46,376 nt of DNA from Bradyrhizobium genomosp. I (2014). Its GTDB lineage: Bacteria; Pseudomonadota; Alphaproteobacteria; Rhizobiales; Xanthobacteraceae. Within the stretch, counting starts at the first letter, position 1, and every line of letters begins with the position of its first letter. The translations under genes were made by a program, and so were the position numbers. A model generated the notes under the pieces. That model did not search any database. It saw nothing but the letters and a program-made list of their open reading frames with translations, and was not told where the DNA came from. The stretch spans positions 1 to 46,376 of the forward strand of contig NZ_AJQE01000373.1 of NCBI RefSeq assembly GCF_000261685.1, in the 5' to 3' direction. This document shows, piece after piece, positions 8,828-16,414 of this stretch.

Positions 8828-9871
8828 ATGAACAGATCGCCAAAGTCACTCTCGTTGCTCCTGCTCACCTGTTTGGTCCCGGCCGCGATGATGCTTCAGG
8901 CGACCTCCTTGGAAGCGCAAACGGCGAGAAATACCAGGACCGATGCTCAGCTCGTCCGAAGGTCGCTCCCGCAAGAGAATGAAAAGGACCGGATGAACGC
9001 CTGGACGGTCGGGCTCGCCGGCGGTCTGCTCGAGGGCGCACCGATCCGTCTCGCCGCAGAAATGGCTCGCGTCGTCGACGACGGAGCGGACCTGCATCTT
9101 CTGCCGATCGTCACGCGGGGGGCCACCGACAATCTGAATGCGCTGCTGTATTTGCGTGGCGTCGACACCGCCATCATCAATTCCGATGCGCTCGAAGAGT
9201 ACAAGGTCCAGGCACCGCGGATCCGAAGCCGCATCACGTATCTGCTCAATCTCTTCCCATCCGAGCTGCACATCTTTGTGCGGCCTGAAATCACAAGCCT
9301 GCAGGATCTTGCCGGCAAGAAGGTGAACTTCAATACCCTGGGCACTGCAGCCGCCTATTCGGGACCACTGATCTTCAGCCGTCTCGGCATCGATGTCGAC
9401 AAGACATTCATTCCGCATCAGGTGGCCCTGGAACGGATGCGCAAAGGCGAGATGTCGGCCGTCGTATTCATTACCTCGAAACCCGTCGACGCCTTCGTAA
9501 AGGGCCGCTGGGAGGCCGGATTCAAGTTCCTCCCGGTCAACTACGACCGGAAGTTCGAGGACTACTATCTGCCCGCGACCCTGGATGCCAACGAGTATCC
9601 CAATCTGATCAGGCAAGGCGAGCGGATCTCGACCATCGCGGTGCCGACAGCGCTCGTTGCGTTCAACTGGCCGCAACATTCGAATCGCTATCAACGCGTG
9701 GCCCGCCTTGTCGAGTATCTGTTCTCGCGAATAGACCGGCTGCAGGCGCCGGGCTTCGATCCGAAATGGCAGTCGATCAATCTCGCGGCAACCGTGCCAG
9801 GGCTCACCCGCTTCCAGGCCGCGCAGGATTGGCTGGATCGCAAGGCGCGCAGTGCACAGGCGCGGCCATGA
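8828..9871 (+). CDS. TAXI-family TRAP-type solute-binding protein (orphan)
   Basis: This 347-aa protein starts with a Sec signal peptide (basic start, LSLLLLTCLVPAAMML, cleavage near LEAQT). The mature part matches TAXI periplasmic binding proteins: the LAAEMARVV region, LPIVTRGATDNLNALLYLRGVDTAIINSDAL, then the hinge region with DLAGKKVNFNTLGTAAAYSGPLIFSRLG. TAXI proteins normally feed a fused DctQM-type permease, but none is nearby; the TRAP permease at 14254 has its own DctP. It may serve a distant permease or act as a sensor. GGAAGGGAAACGAC precedes the ATG. Its stop codon overlaps the next start (ATGA), so translation is probably coupled. Confidence 0.8.
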   Translation: MNRSPKSLSLLLLTCLVPAAMMLQATSLEAQTARNTRTDAQLVRRSLPQENEKDRMNAWTVGLAGGLLEGAPIRLAAEMARVVDDGADLHLLPIVTRGATDNLNALLYLRGVDTAIINSDALEEYKVQAPRIRSRITYLLNLFPSELHIFVRPEITSLQDLAGKKVNFNTLGTAAAYSGPLIFSRLGIDVDKTFIPHQVALERMRKGEMSAVVFITSKPVDAFVKGRWEAGFKFLPVNYDRKFEDYYLPATLDANEYPNLIRQGERISTIAVPTALVAFNWPQHSNRYQRVARLVEYLFSRIDRLQAPGFDPKWQSINLAATVPGLTRFQAAQDWLDRKARSAQARP

Positions 9872-10497
9872 AGAGTGCGGGTCCTCCGCTCGCCGTCGCA
9901 TTCTTTGTGGCCTGCGGAATCGCTTACGCGCAAAACACGAGCGATCCCATGGAAACACTTCGGGCCTGTTCGGCGATGGAGGGGCAAGCCCGGCTGGAAT
10001 GTCTGCAAGATCTGTCACGCAAGATTCCACCGCCCGGGCGGCGGGTCTCAGACGATGGCTGGCTGATCAGCGAGACCACCTCGCCAGTCGACTATTCACC
10101 GATCGTCACCGCCACCACCTCTTCCGTCGGCGGCTCGGATGGTGCCTCGATGCAACTCGCGATCCACTGCCGCAAGGGCCGCACGGAAGTCGTAGTCGCA
10201 GGACCTGCGGTGTCGCGTAGCGCCAGCGAATACGCCGTCTCCTTTCAGCTCAATGCGGAGCAGCCAATGCAACTCACGGCAGCCTCACCGTCATCCGGCT
10301 CCGGTGTTGCTTTCGGCGGCGACGTCGTGCAGTTGCTGAGGTCGCTACCCGACGACGGTCACATCGTCGTGCGTCTCTCCATCCGCACCGGCGTGGTGCA
10401 AGAGGGACAATTCCCGCTCGGCGGATTCAAGAACGTGCGCGAAAAAGTGGGGACTGCATGCAAATGGCCGCATGCCGTCGCCAGACCAGGACGGTAA
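9868..10497 (+). CDS. Secreted protein resembling type VI-associated VasI/TagO family
   Basis: This 209-aa protein has a signal peptide ending near IAYAQ, then a Cys-containing motif (ACSAMEGQARLECLQDL). A beta-rich region follows with WLISETTSPVDYSPIVTA and a C-terminal ACKWP. This pattern (paired N-terminal Cys, W-x-x-S-x-x-D..., C-terminal aromatic Cys-Trp) is what I associate with the VasI/TagO family (PF11319-like). No type VI gene is present in the window, so a role in that machine is not implied. It overlaps the TAXI gene by 4 nt and precedes the DsrE-like gene by 24 nt. The family call is tentative. Confidence 0.55.
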   Translation: MKSAGPPLAVAFFVACGIAYAQNTSDPMETLRACSAMEGQARLECLQDLSRKIPPPGRRVSDDGWLISETTSPVDYSPIVTATTSSVGGSDGASMQLAIHCRKGRTEVVVAGPAVSRSASEYAVSFQLNAEQPMQLTAASPSSGSGVAFGGDVVQLLRSLPDDGHIVVRLSIRTGVVQEGQFPLGGFKNVREKVGTACKWPHAVARPGR

Positions 10498-10521
10498 CGG
10501 TCAGGGAACGGGAGAAACGAG

Positions 10522-11139
10522 ATGATCAATTCAAAGTTGGCGATGGCAGTCATCATCGGGTTGGCGATGCTGCTTCTGGCCGGACCAAACGCGCAGGCGC
10601 AGCAGGACAACCAGTCGATCCCGCAGGCGAGTGCGAAGGGCCAGGCGAGCAATCCGAAATATTCAAGCAGGCCCAAGCAGGCGCGCAAACCGGGGCAGAA
10701 TCACACCGGCAAGCGGAACCCTGCGAGCGAGAGAGCGCTGGCTCAGATGACCAGACCTGAGGTCGCCAGGAAGCCGCATCGGCTGATATTGCAGGTCAAT
10801 TCCAACGAACCTGCGATGATGAACCTCGCACTCAACAATGCGACCAACGTCGCGCAATACTACCGCGATCTCGGCGAGCCGGTGTCGATCGAGGTCGTCA
10901 CCTTTGGTCCCGGGCTTCACATGCTGCGCGAAGATACCTCGCCGGTAAAGCCCCGCATCGAGGTCCTCGCGATGAGCCATCCCGAAATCTCCTTCAGGGC
11001 TTGCGGCAACACGCAGGAAAACATGCGCAAGGCGGAGAACAAGGACATCAGCCTGATTCCGCAGGCCACGGTCGTCAAATCCGGTGTCGTCCGCGTCATG
11101 GAGCTGCAGGAACAGGGCTGGAGCTACGTCAAACCGTGA
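10522..11139 (+). CDS. Exported DsrE/DsrF-like family protein
   Basis: This 205-aa protein has a signal peptide (MINSKLAMAVIIGLAMLLLA, cleavage near AQAQQ) and a basic, disordered linker (residues 30-85). The DsrE-like domain follows at about 86-203: RLILQVNSNEPAMMNLALNNATN, YYRDLGEPVSIEVVTFGPG, then FRACGNTQENM with Cys161 in the position of the reactive Cys of DsrE folds. Cytoplasmic DsrE proteins carry sulfur as persulfides; secreted relatives are common in proteobacteria but little studied. It is last in the four-gene row, with GGGAACGGGAGAAACGAG as the ribosome site region. Sulfur handling is an inference. Confidence 0.75.
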   Translation: MINSKLAMAVIIGLAMLLLAGPNAQAQQDNQSIPQASAKGQASNPKYSSRPKQARKPGQNHTGKRNPASERALAQMTRPEVARKPHRLILQVNSNEPAMMNLALNNATNVAQYYRDLGEPVSIEVVTFGPGLHMLREDTSPVKPRIEVLAMSHPEISFRACGNTQENMRKAENKDISLIPQATVVKSGVVRVMELQEQGWSYVKP

Positions 11140-11204
11140 GGTCCGGCCGCAAACCGGGCACTGCATGCGTTTGGCGGCCGATCGGATTCAGGAGCTCACT
11201 CCTG

Positions 11205-11310
11205 GAGCCTTTTCCGTTCCGATGGAATCGGAACGGGGCTCTAGACTCTTGTGTTTCGACGCGTTTTCTTGACGCGAACCGGTGTCCACTTCGCTCGAAA
11301 ACGCTCTAGA
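11205..11310. repeat. Dispersed Bradyrhizobium-type intergenic repeat
   Basis: A perfect 10-bp inverted repeat (CCGTTCCGAT at 11214-11223, loop GGA, ATCGGAACGG at 11227-11236) is followed by a larger imperfect stem with GCGTTTTC at 11261-11268 and GAAAACGC at 11297-11304. CTCTAGA-type ends lie on both sides of the second stem. I recognise the sequence as a very common intergenic element of Bradyrhizobium genomes. Its right end overlaps the TAG stop of the convergent SDR gene (11306-11308). Confidence 0.65.
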
Positions 11311-12049
11311 ACTGATACCTCCTCAGGCCCCCATCGACCGGGATCACCGTCCCCGTGATGTATCGCGCCACCGGTGACGCCAGAAACACGGCGAGTGCCG
11401 CCAGATCCTCCGGCTCGCCCCAATAGCCGACCGGGATCTCCTCCTCGGCAAAGCGCTCGCGATAATCCGGCGCGTAGTTGCGGCGGATCTGTTCGCTCAT
11501 GATGCGGCCCGGCGGGATGCAGTTGATGGTGATGCCGTGCTCGCCGATCTCGCGCGACAGGCCCTTGGCCCAGGCGTGCACCGCGGCCTTGGCGGCGAAA
11601 GCGGCGTTCAGGCCTTCCGGCTCGGACTTGCCGGTGATGTTGATGATGCGCCCCCATTTGCGTTCGATCATCTGCGGCAGCAGTGCATGCGCGATGCGGC
11701 GGTAGCTGGTGAAGTTGAGCGCGATCGCCTCGTCCCATTTGCTGTCGGGCGCATCGACGGGGAGGGGACGGCTGCCGCCGGCATTGTTGACGAGGATGTC
11801 GACATGGCCGAGTTCCTTCAGTGCAAAAGCGGCGATCTTCTCCGCGGCGTCCTTGGCCATCACGTCCTGCTCGAGGGGCGTGACCAGCCCGCCGCCGACT
11901 TCTTGCACCAGTTCGGCAAGCAGGTCGGTGCGGCGCGCCACGGCGACGACGCGCACGCCTTCGGCAGCCAGGCCCTTCGCGATGGCGCGGCCGATGCCGA
12001 TGCTGGCGCCCGTGACGACGGCGGTTTTCGATTCGAGCCCGAGGTCCAT
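11306..12049 (-). CDS. SDR-family protein with degenerate active site
   Basis: This 247-aa Rossmann-fold protein has the nucleotide motif TGASIGIG (residues 14-21), NNAG, and the C-terminal PVDGG of classical short-chain dehydrogenases. The catalytic Tyr-x3-Lys is Phe-Ala-Ala-Lys (LNAAFAAKAAV; TTC codon at 11597-11599). The Ser position in NITGKSEPEG is also displaced. It may therefore bind NAD(P) without normal oxidoreductase activity, or use other residues. The ATG at 12049 follows AGGAGAG and sits directly before the conserved first strand; the frame stays open upstream but crosses the divergent promoter. It is divergent from the tam gene. Confidence 0.85.
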   Translation of the reverse strand: MDLGLESKTAVVTGASIGIGRAIAKGLAAEGVRVVAVARRTDLLAELVQEVGGGLVTPLEQDVMAKDAAEKIAAFALKELGHVDILVNNAGGSRPLPVDAPDSKWDEAIALNFTSYRRIAHALLPQMIERKWGRIINITGKSEPEGLNAAFAAKAAVHAWAKGLSREIGEHGITINCIPPGRIMSEQIRRNYAPDYRERFAEEEIPVGYWGEPEDLAALAVFLASPVARYITGTVIPVDGGLRRYQF

Positions 12050-12191
12050 GGTGACACGCTCTCCTGGTTGCTTTGCGCTTTTGCCGTTCGATTCCTGCCC
12101 TGTCCCGCGTGCGGCGATTTGCCGAACCGAGACGAGCAGTGGTAACCAAGAGCCTTGGCGAAGGAAACACGAAAAAGAAAAGGCTGAAACG

Positions 12192-12962
12192 ATGGTCTGG
12201 GACCCGCAGCAATATCTGAAGTTCTCCGGCCATCGGCTACGGCCCGCCGTCGATCTCCTGATGCGGATTCCGGATTTCGCCCCGCGAGCGATCGCCGATC
12301 TCGGCGCTGGCGCGGGCAATGTGACCAAATTGATCAGGGAGCGCTGGCCGACCGCAACCGTGACCGGTGTCGAGGGCTCGGCCGAGATGGTGGCTGCGGG
12401 GCGCAAGGCGGCGCCGGACGTGGAATGGTCGCATGAGGATCTCGGCCATTGGAGTCCCGCCAGGCAGTACGACGTGATCTATTCCAATGCCGCACTGCAC
12501 TGGCTGCCCAATCATGCGGCACTGTTTCCGTCGTTGATGGAGAAAGTGACGCGTGGGGGCATGCTTGCGGTGCAGATGCCGCGCAATTTTCTCGCGCCTT
12601 CGCATGTGCTGATCGGCGAGACCGCGCTGGATGGTCCGTGGCGGTCCAAGCTGGAGCATCTCGTCACCCCGCCGCCGGTCGAGGGGCCGGCCTTCTATCA
12701 CGATCTGCTGGCGCCGATGTCGGCCAATATCGACATCTGGGAGACCGAATATCTGCAGGTGCTCGAAGGCGAGAACCCGGTGAAGGAATGGACCAAGGGG
12801 ACGTGGCTGACGCGCTATCTCGATGTGCTGCAGGGTGATGAGAAGGCCGCGTTCGAAGCCGCCTATGGGGTGCGGGTCGCAAAGGCCTATCCGAAGAATG
12901 CGGCCGGGCAGACGCTGTTCCCGTTCCGACGCCTCTTCATGGTTGCCCAGCGCAAAGGCTGA
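12192..12962 (+). CDS. tam: Trans-aconitate 2-methyltransferase
   Basis: This 256-aa SAM-dependent methyltransferase begins MVWDPQQYLKF, typical of Tam. It has motif I at about residues 34-42 (IADLGAGAGN), the acidic residue at the end of strand 2 (GVEGS), and NAALHWLPNH, a signature of this family. The C-terminal end is PFRRLFMVAQR. Tam methylates trans-aconitate, a spontaneous isomer of cis-aconitate that inhibits aconitase and the citric acid cycle. The length matches known Tam proteins. It is followed by a C4-dicarboxylate TRAP transporter on the same strand, but 197 nt apart, so probably in a separate unit. The start is the first ATG preceding the conserved N-terminus. Confidence 0.88.
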   Translation: MVWDPQQYLKFSGHRLRPAVDLLMRIPDFAPRAIADLGAGAGNVTKLIRERWPTATVTGVEGSAEMVAAGRKAAPDVEWSHEDLGHWSPARQYDVIYSNAALHWLPNHAALFPSLMEKVTRGGMLAVQMPRNFLAPSHVLIGETALDGPWRSKLEHLVTPPPVEGPAFYHDLLAPMSANIDIWETEYLQVLEGENPVKEWTKGTWLTRYLDVLQGDEKAAFEAAYGVRVAKAYPKNAAGQTLFPFRRLFMVAQRKG

Positions 12963-13159
12963 TTGCACTGCCGCATTGCGGCATAAGCGCTCGTTCCGTC
13001 GGACACGCGCGGACGCCGGGTTGCGCATACGGCGGTCGCCAAGCTAGCTTGGCCGCGGCAAATTGGGCTTAGGTCTAGTTGTTCGGCTGGCGGATTGCTG
13101 CCACTACTGACCTGAAAAACAAAAAGAAGCTGATTTCAGAGTTATTGGGAGGTACCTTC

Positions 13160-14161
13160 ATGCGCACGCTGCTTGCTGCGGTCGCCACCGCGGCTGTTCT
13201 CTTGGCTCCAGCCATCGCCCAAGCCCAGAGTCCTATTGTCATCAAGTTCAGCCACGTCGTCGCCAACGACACCCCGAAGGGCAAGGGCTCGCTGAAGTTC
13301 AAGGAACTCGCCGAGAAATACACTGACGGCAAGGTCAAGGTCGAAGTCTACCCGAACTCCACGCTCTACAAGGACAAGGAGGAGATCGAGGCGCTGCAGC
13401 TCGGCTCGGTGCAGATGCTCGCGCCCTCGACCGCGAAATTCGCGCCGCTCGGCGTCAAGGAGTTCGAGGCGCTCGACCTGCCCTGGCTGTTCAAGGACGA
13501 CGATACCTATGCCGCCACCATGAAGGGCCCGCTCGGCAAGTATCTGTTCGACAAGCTCCAGGCCAAGGGCATCAGAGGCCTCGCTTATTGGGATAACGGC
13601 TTCCACATGGTCTCGGCCAACAAGCCGCTGATCAAGCCGGCGGATTTCCAGGGGCTCAAGTTCCGCATTTCCGGGTCGAAGATCGCCGACCAGTACTTCC
13701 GCAATGTCGGCTCGATCCCGCAGATCATGGCGTTCTCGGAAGTCTATCAGGCGCTGCAGACCGGCGTGGTCGATGGCTGCGAGAACACCCCGTCTAACTA
13801 CCTCACGCAGAAATTCTACGAGGTGCAGAAGGACATCACCGTTTCGAATCACGCGCATCTGCAATACGCCGTGATCGTGAACTCCAAATTCTGGGACGGT
13901 CTGCCGGCCGATATCCGCGGTCAGCTCGAAAAGGCAATGTCCGAGGCGACCGATTACACGAACTCGATCGCTCGAAAAGAGAACGAGGATGCGCTCGCCG
14001 AGATCAAGAAGTCGGGCAAGACCACGCTCCATTCACTGACCGACGCCGATCGCAAGGCCTGGCAGGAAGCGATGCATCCGACTTACAAATGGGCCAAGGG
14101 CCGGGTCGGGCAGGAGGTGCTCGACCTCATTTCCAAGGAACTCGACGTCAAGATGAACTGA
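13160..14161 (+). CDS. dctP: C4-dicarboxylate TRAP transporter solute-binding protein DctP
   Basis: This 333-aa periplasmic protein has a signal peptide (MRTLLAAVATAAVLLAPAIA, cleavage after AQAQ). Conserved DctP features include GLKFRISGSKI, where the Arg binds substrate carboxylate, then QIMAFSEVYQALQTGVVDGCENTPSNYLTQKFYEVQK, and NSKFWDGLP. The match to Rhodobacter-type DctP is close over this region, so malate, succinate or fumarate are the likely ligands. GGGAGG lies six bases before the ATG. The fused membrane component follows after a 92-nt spacer that contains a strong hairpin, probably giving more binding protein than permease. Confidence 0.92.
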   Translation: MRTLLAAVATAAVLLAPAIAQAQSPIVIKFSHVVANDTPKGKGSLKFKELAEKYTDGKVKVEVYPNSTLYKDKEEIEALQLGSVQMLAPSTAKFAPLGVKEFEALDLPWLFKDDDTYAATMKGPLGKYLFDKLQAKGIRGLAYWDNGFHMVSANKPLIKPADFQGLKFRISGSKIADQYFRNVGSIPQIMAFSEVYQALQTGVVDGCENTPSNYLTQKFYEVQKDITVSNHAHLQYAVIVNSKFWDGLPADIRGQLEKAMSEATDYTNSIARKENEDALAEIKKSGKTTLHSLTDADRKAWQEAMHPTYKWAKGRVGQEVLDLISKELDVKMN

Positions 14162-14188
14162 CGGCTGCGGCCCAACAAGAACATTACC

Positions 14189-14220
14189 AACGGTCGGGGG
14201 TGATCGCGCTCCCGGCCGTT
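14189..14220 (+). other. Intercistronic hairpin between dctP and dctQM
   Basis: AACGGTCGGG (14189-14198) pairs with CCCGGCCGTT (14211-14220) with a single U-G wobble. Two further pairs (14199/14210 and 14200/14209) can extend the stem to 12 bp, leaving an 8-nt loop. No U-tract follows, so it is not a standard terminator. Such hairpins after binding-protein genes commonly block 3' exonucleases and stabilise the upstream message. Confidence 0.6.
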
Positions 14221-14253
14221 GCGCTTGAATGATCCAATCCGGGGGGGACCAAG

Positions 14254-16287
14254 TTGCTGCGCGTGCTGAATCGTTTTCTCGATCATCTCGAGGAATGGCT
14301 GATCGCGACGATGATCGCGGCCGCGACGTCGCTCATCTTCGTCGCCGTGCTGCACCGTTACGGCGCCGGGCTGTCGATCGACATCGCCAAATGGGCGGAA
14401 GCCCGTAACCTCGCCTTCCTGGCCGTCCCGGCGCGCGCGACATTCACTTGGCTTGCCAGTCTCGACCTGTCCTGGGCGCAGGAGCTCTGCATCTACATGT
14501 TCATCTGGATGGCGAAGTTCGGCGCCGCTTATGGCGTGCGGACCGGCATCCATGTCGGCGTCGACGTGCTGGTCAATATCCTCCCTGGCGGGTCGCGCCG
14601 GCGCGTGATCACCTTCGGCCTCCTGTGCGGCGCGCTTTTCACCGCCATCGTCGCCTATTTCGGAGCCGCTTTCGTCGGCCAGATGTGGCAGACCGGCCAG
14701 CAGTCCAACGATCTCGAAGCGCCGATGTGGATGGTGTATCTCACCATCCCGCTCGGCTCCGGCCTGATGTGTTTCCGCTTCCTCCAGGTCGCCTGGTCGT
14801 TCTATCGCACCGGCGAGCTGCCGCACCACGACATGGCGGGCGTCGAAGGCGTCGAGGTGGACCCGGTGCATCCGGCCCCGGTCACCCACAGCCAGGTCGT
14901 TCGCGACGAGCGCAGCCCGCTCGGCTGGATCTTGATGCTGCTGCCGGTCCTGATCGTCGCCCTCTGCTTCGCGCATGCCGGCCACGTCATCACGCTGCCG
15001 CAAGGTATGCGCGTCCTCATCGTGTTCGCGCTGCTGCTCTCCTTGATGCTGACGGGCATGCCGATCTCGATTGCGCTCGGTCTCACCGTGCTCAGCTTCA
15101 TGTTCACGCTGACCGACGTGCGAACGGAATCGGTGGCGCTCAAGCTGTTCACCGGCATCGAGAATTTCGAGATCATGGCGATCCCGTTCTTCATCCTCGC
15201 CGGCAACTTCCTGACCCATGGCGGCGTCGCGCGGCGGATGATCACCTTCGCAACCTCGCTGGTCGGCCATTGGTACGGCGGTCTCGCTCTGTCGGGCGTG
15301 GTCGCCTGCGCGTTGTTTGCCGCGATCTCCGGCTCCTCGCCGGCAACCGTGGTGGCGATCGGCTCGGTGATCCTGCCCGCCATGGTCGCGCAGGGCTTTC
15401 CGAAGCGGTTCGGCGCGGGCGTGATCACGACGTCGGGCTCGCTCGGCATTCTCATTCCGCCGTCGATCCCGATGGTGCTCTACGCCGTGTCCACCAACAG
15501 CTCGGTCGGCAAGCTGTTCATCGCCGGCATCGTGCCGGGATTCGTCCTCGCCTCGCTGCTCGGCGCGACGACGTTCTATCGGGCCTGGCGCAACGACTAT
15601 CCGCGGATGCGCAAGGCCACCTTCGTCGAGCGCCTCGACGCGTTCCGCAAGTCGATCTGGGGCATCCTGCTGATCGTGATCGTGATCGGCGGCATCTATA
15701 GCGGCCTGTTCACGCCGACCGAGGCTGCCGCCGTCAGCGCGGTCTACGCCTTCATCGTCGCCGTGTTCATCTACAAGGATCTGAAGCTGCGCGACGTACC
15801 GCGCGTGCTGCTGTCGTCGGCGAATCTCTCCGCCATGCTGCTCTACATCATCACCAACGCGGTGCTGTTCTCGTTCCTGATGACCTACGAGAACGTGCCG
15901 CAGGCGCTGGCGCAATGGATGATCGACCAGGGCTTGGGATGGATCGGCTTCCTGCTGCTCGTCAACCTGCTGCTGCTGGTGGCGGGCAACGTGATGGAGC
16001 CGTCCTCGATCATCCTGATCATGGCGCCGATCCTGTTTCCGGTCGCGGTCAAGCTCGGCATCGACCCGATCCATTTCGGCATCCTGATGACGGTCAACAT
16101 GGAGGTCGGCCTGTGCCATCCGCCGGTCGGCCTCAATCTCTACGTCGCCTCGGGCATCGCCAAGATGGGTATCACCGAGCTCACGGTCGCGGTGTGGCCA
16201 TGGCTGTTGACGATGCTGAGCTTCCTCGTGCTGGTGACGTATTGGCCCGGCCTGTCGCTGTGGCTGCCGCGATTGTTGGGGATGTAG
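14254..16287 (+). CDS. dctQM: TRAP transporter permease, fused DctQ-DctM
   Basis: This 677-aa protein joins both TRAP membrane subunits. Residues 1-200 form the small DctQ unit with four helices (WAQELCIYMFIWMAKFGAAYGVRTG is typical). A charged linker (about 195-220) joins it to the large DctM unit with about twelve helices: GMPISIALG, AISGSSPATVVAIGS, GILIPPSIPMVLYA, GLFTPTEAAAV and GLCHPPVGLNLYVASG. It imports the DctP ligand using an ion gradient. The start is TTG at 14254 behind GGGGGGGACC; no in-frame ATG occurs before the first helix. Fusion of Q and M is common in TRAP systems. It is the only permease gene beside dctP. Confidence 0.92.
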   Translation: MLRVLNRFLDHLEEWLIATMIAAATSLIFVAVLHRYGAGLSIDIAKWAEARNLAFLAVPARATFTWLASLDLSWAQELCIYMFIWMAKFGAAYGVRTGIHVGVDVLVNILPGGSRRRVITFGLLCGALFTAIVAYFGAAFVGQMWQTGQQSNDLEAPMWMVYLTIPLGSGLMCFRFLQVAWSFYRTGELPHHDMAGVEGVEVDPVHPAPVTHSQVVRDERSPLGWILMLLPVLIVALCFAHAGHVITLPQGMRVLIVFALLLSLMLTGMPISIALGLTVLSFMFTLTDVRTESVALKLFTGIENFEIMAIPFFILAGNFLTHGGVARRMITFATSLVGHWYGGLALSGVVACALFAAISGSSPATVVAIGSVILPAMVAQGFPKRFGAGVITTSGSLGILIPPSIPMVLYAVSTNSSVGKLFIAGIVPGFVLASLLGATTFYRAWRNDYPRMRKATFVERLDAFRKSIWGILLIVIVIGGIYSGLFTPTEAAAVSAVYAFIVAVFIYKDLKLRDVPRVLLSSANLSAMLLYIITNAVLFSFLMTYENVPQALAQWMIDQGLGWIGFLLLVNLLLLVAGNVMEPSSIILIMAPILFPVAVKLGIDPIHFGILMTVNMEVGLCHPPVGLNLYVASGIAKMGITELTVAVWPWLLTMLSFLVLVTYWPGLSLWLPRLLGM

Positions 16288-16414
16288 AGCACGAGCTGCG
16301 GCGCGGTTCTTACCCCCTCCGGGGATGGTGACCGCGTCCGCCTGCGCTCCATCAATGGCAATCGGTTGCGAGATGCGGTTAGATGGCGCTCACCAGATCA
16401 GGGGAGCCAGCTCG

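Noticed and set aside
9868..10497. Type VI secretion locus suggested by the VasI-like protein
   Set aside because: No other type VI component (TssB, TssC, Hcp, VgrG, ClpV) is visible in the window; the family resemblance alone does not support it.
14083..16119. 678-aa open frame on the minus strand
   Set aside because: Antisense to dctQM; extremely rich in His, Gln, Asp and Arg, without hydrophobic core. Same reasoning for the long minus frames at 21828-23849, 31294-33393 and 34543-35955.
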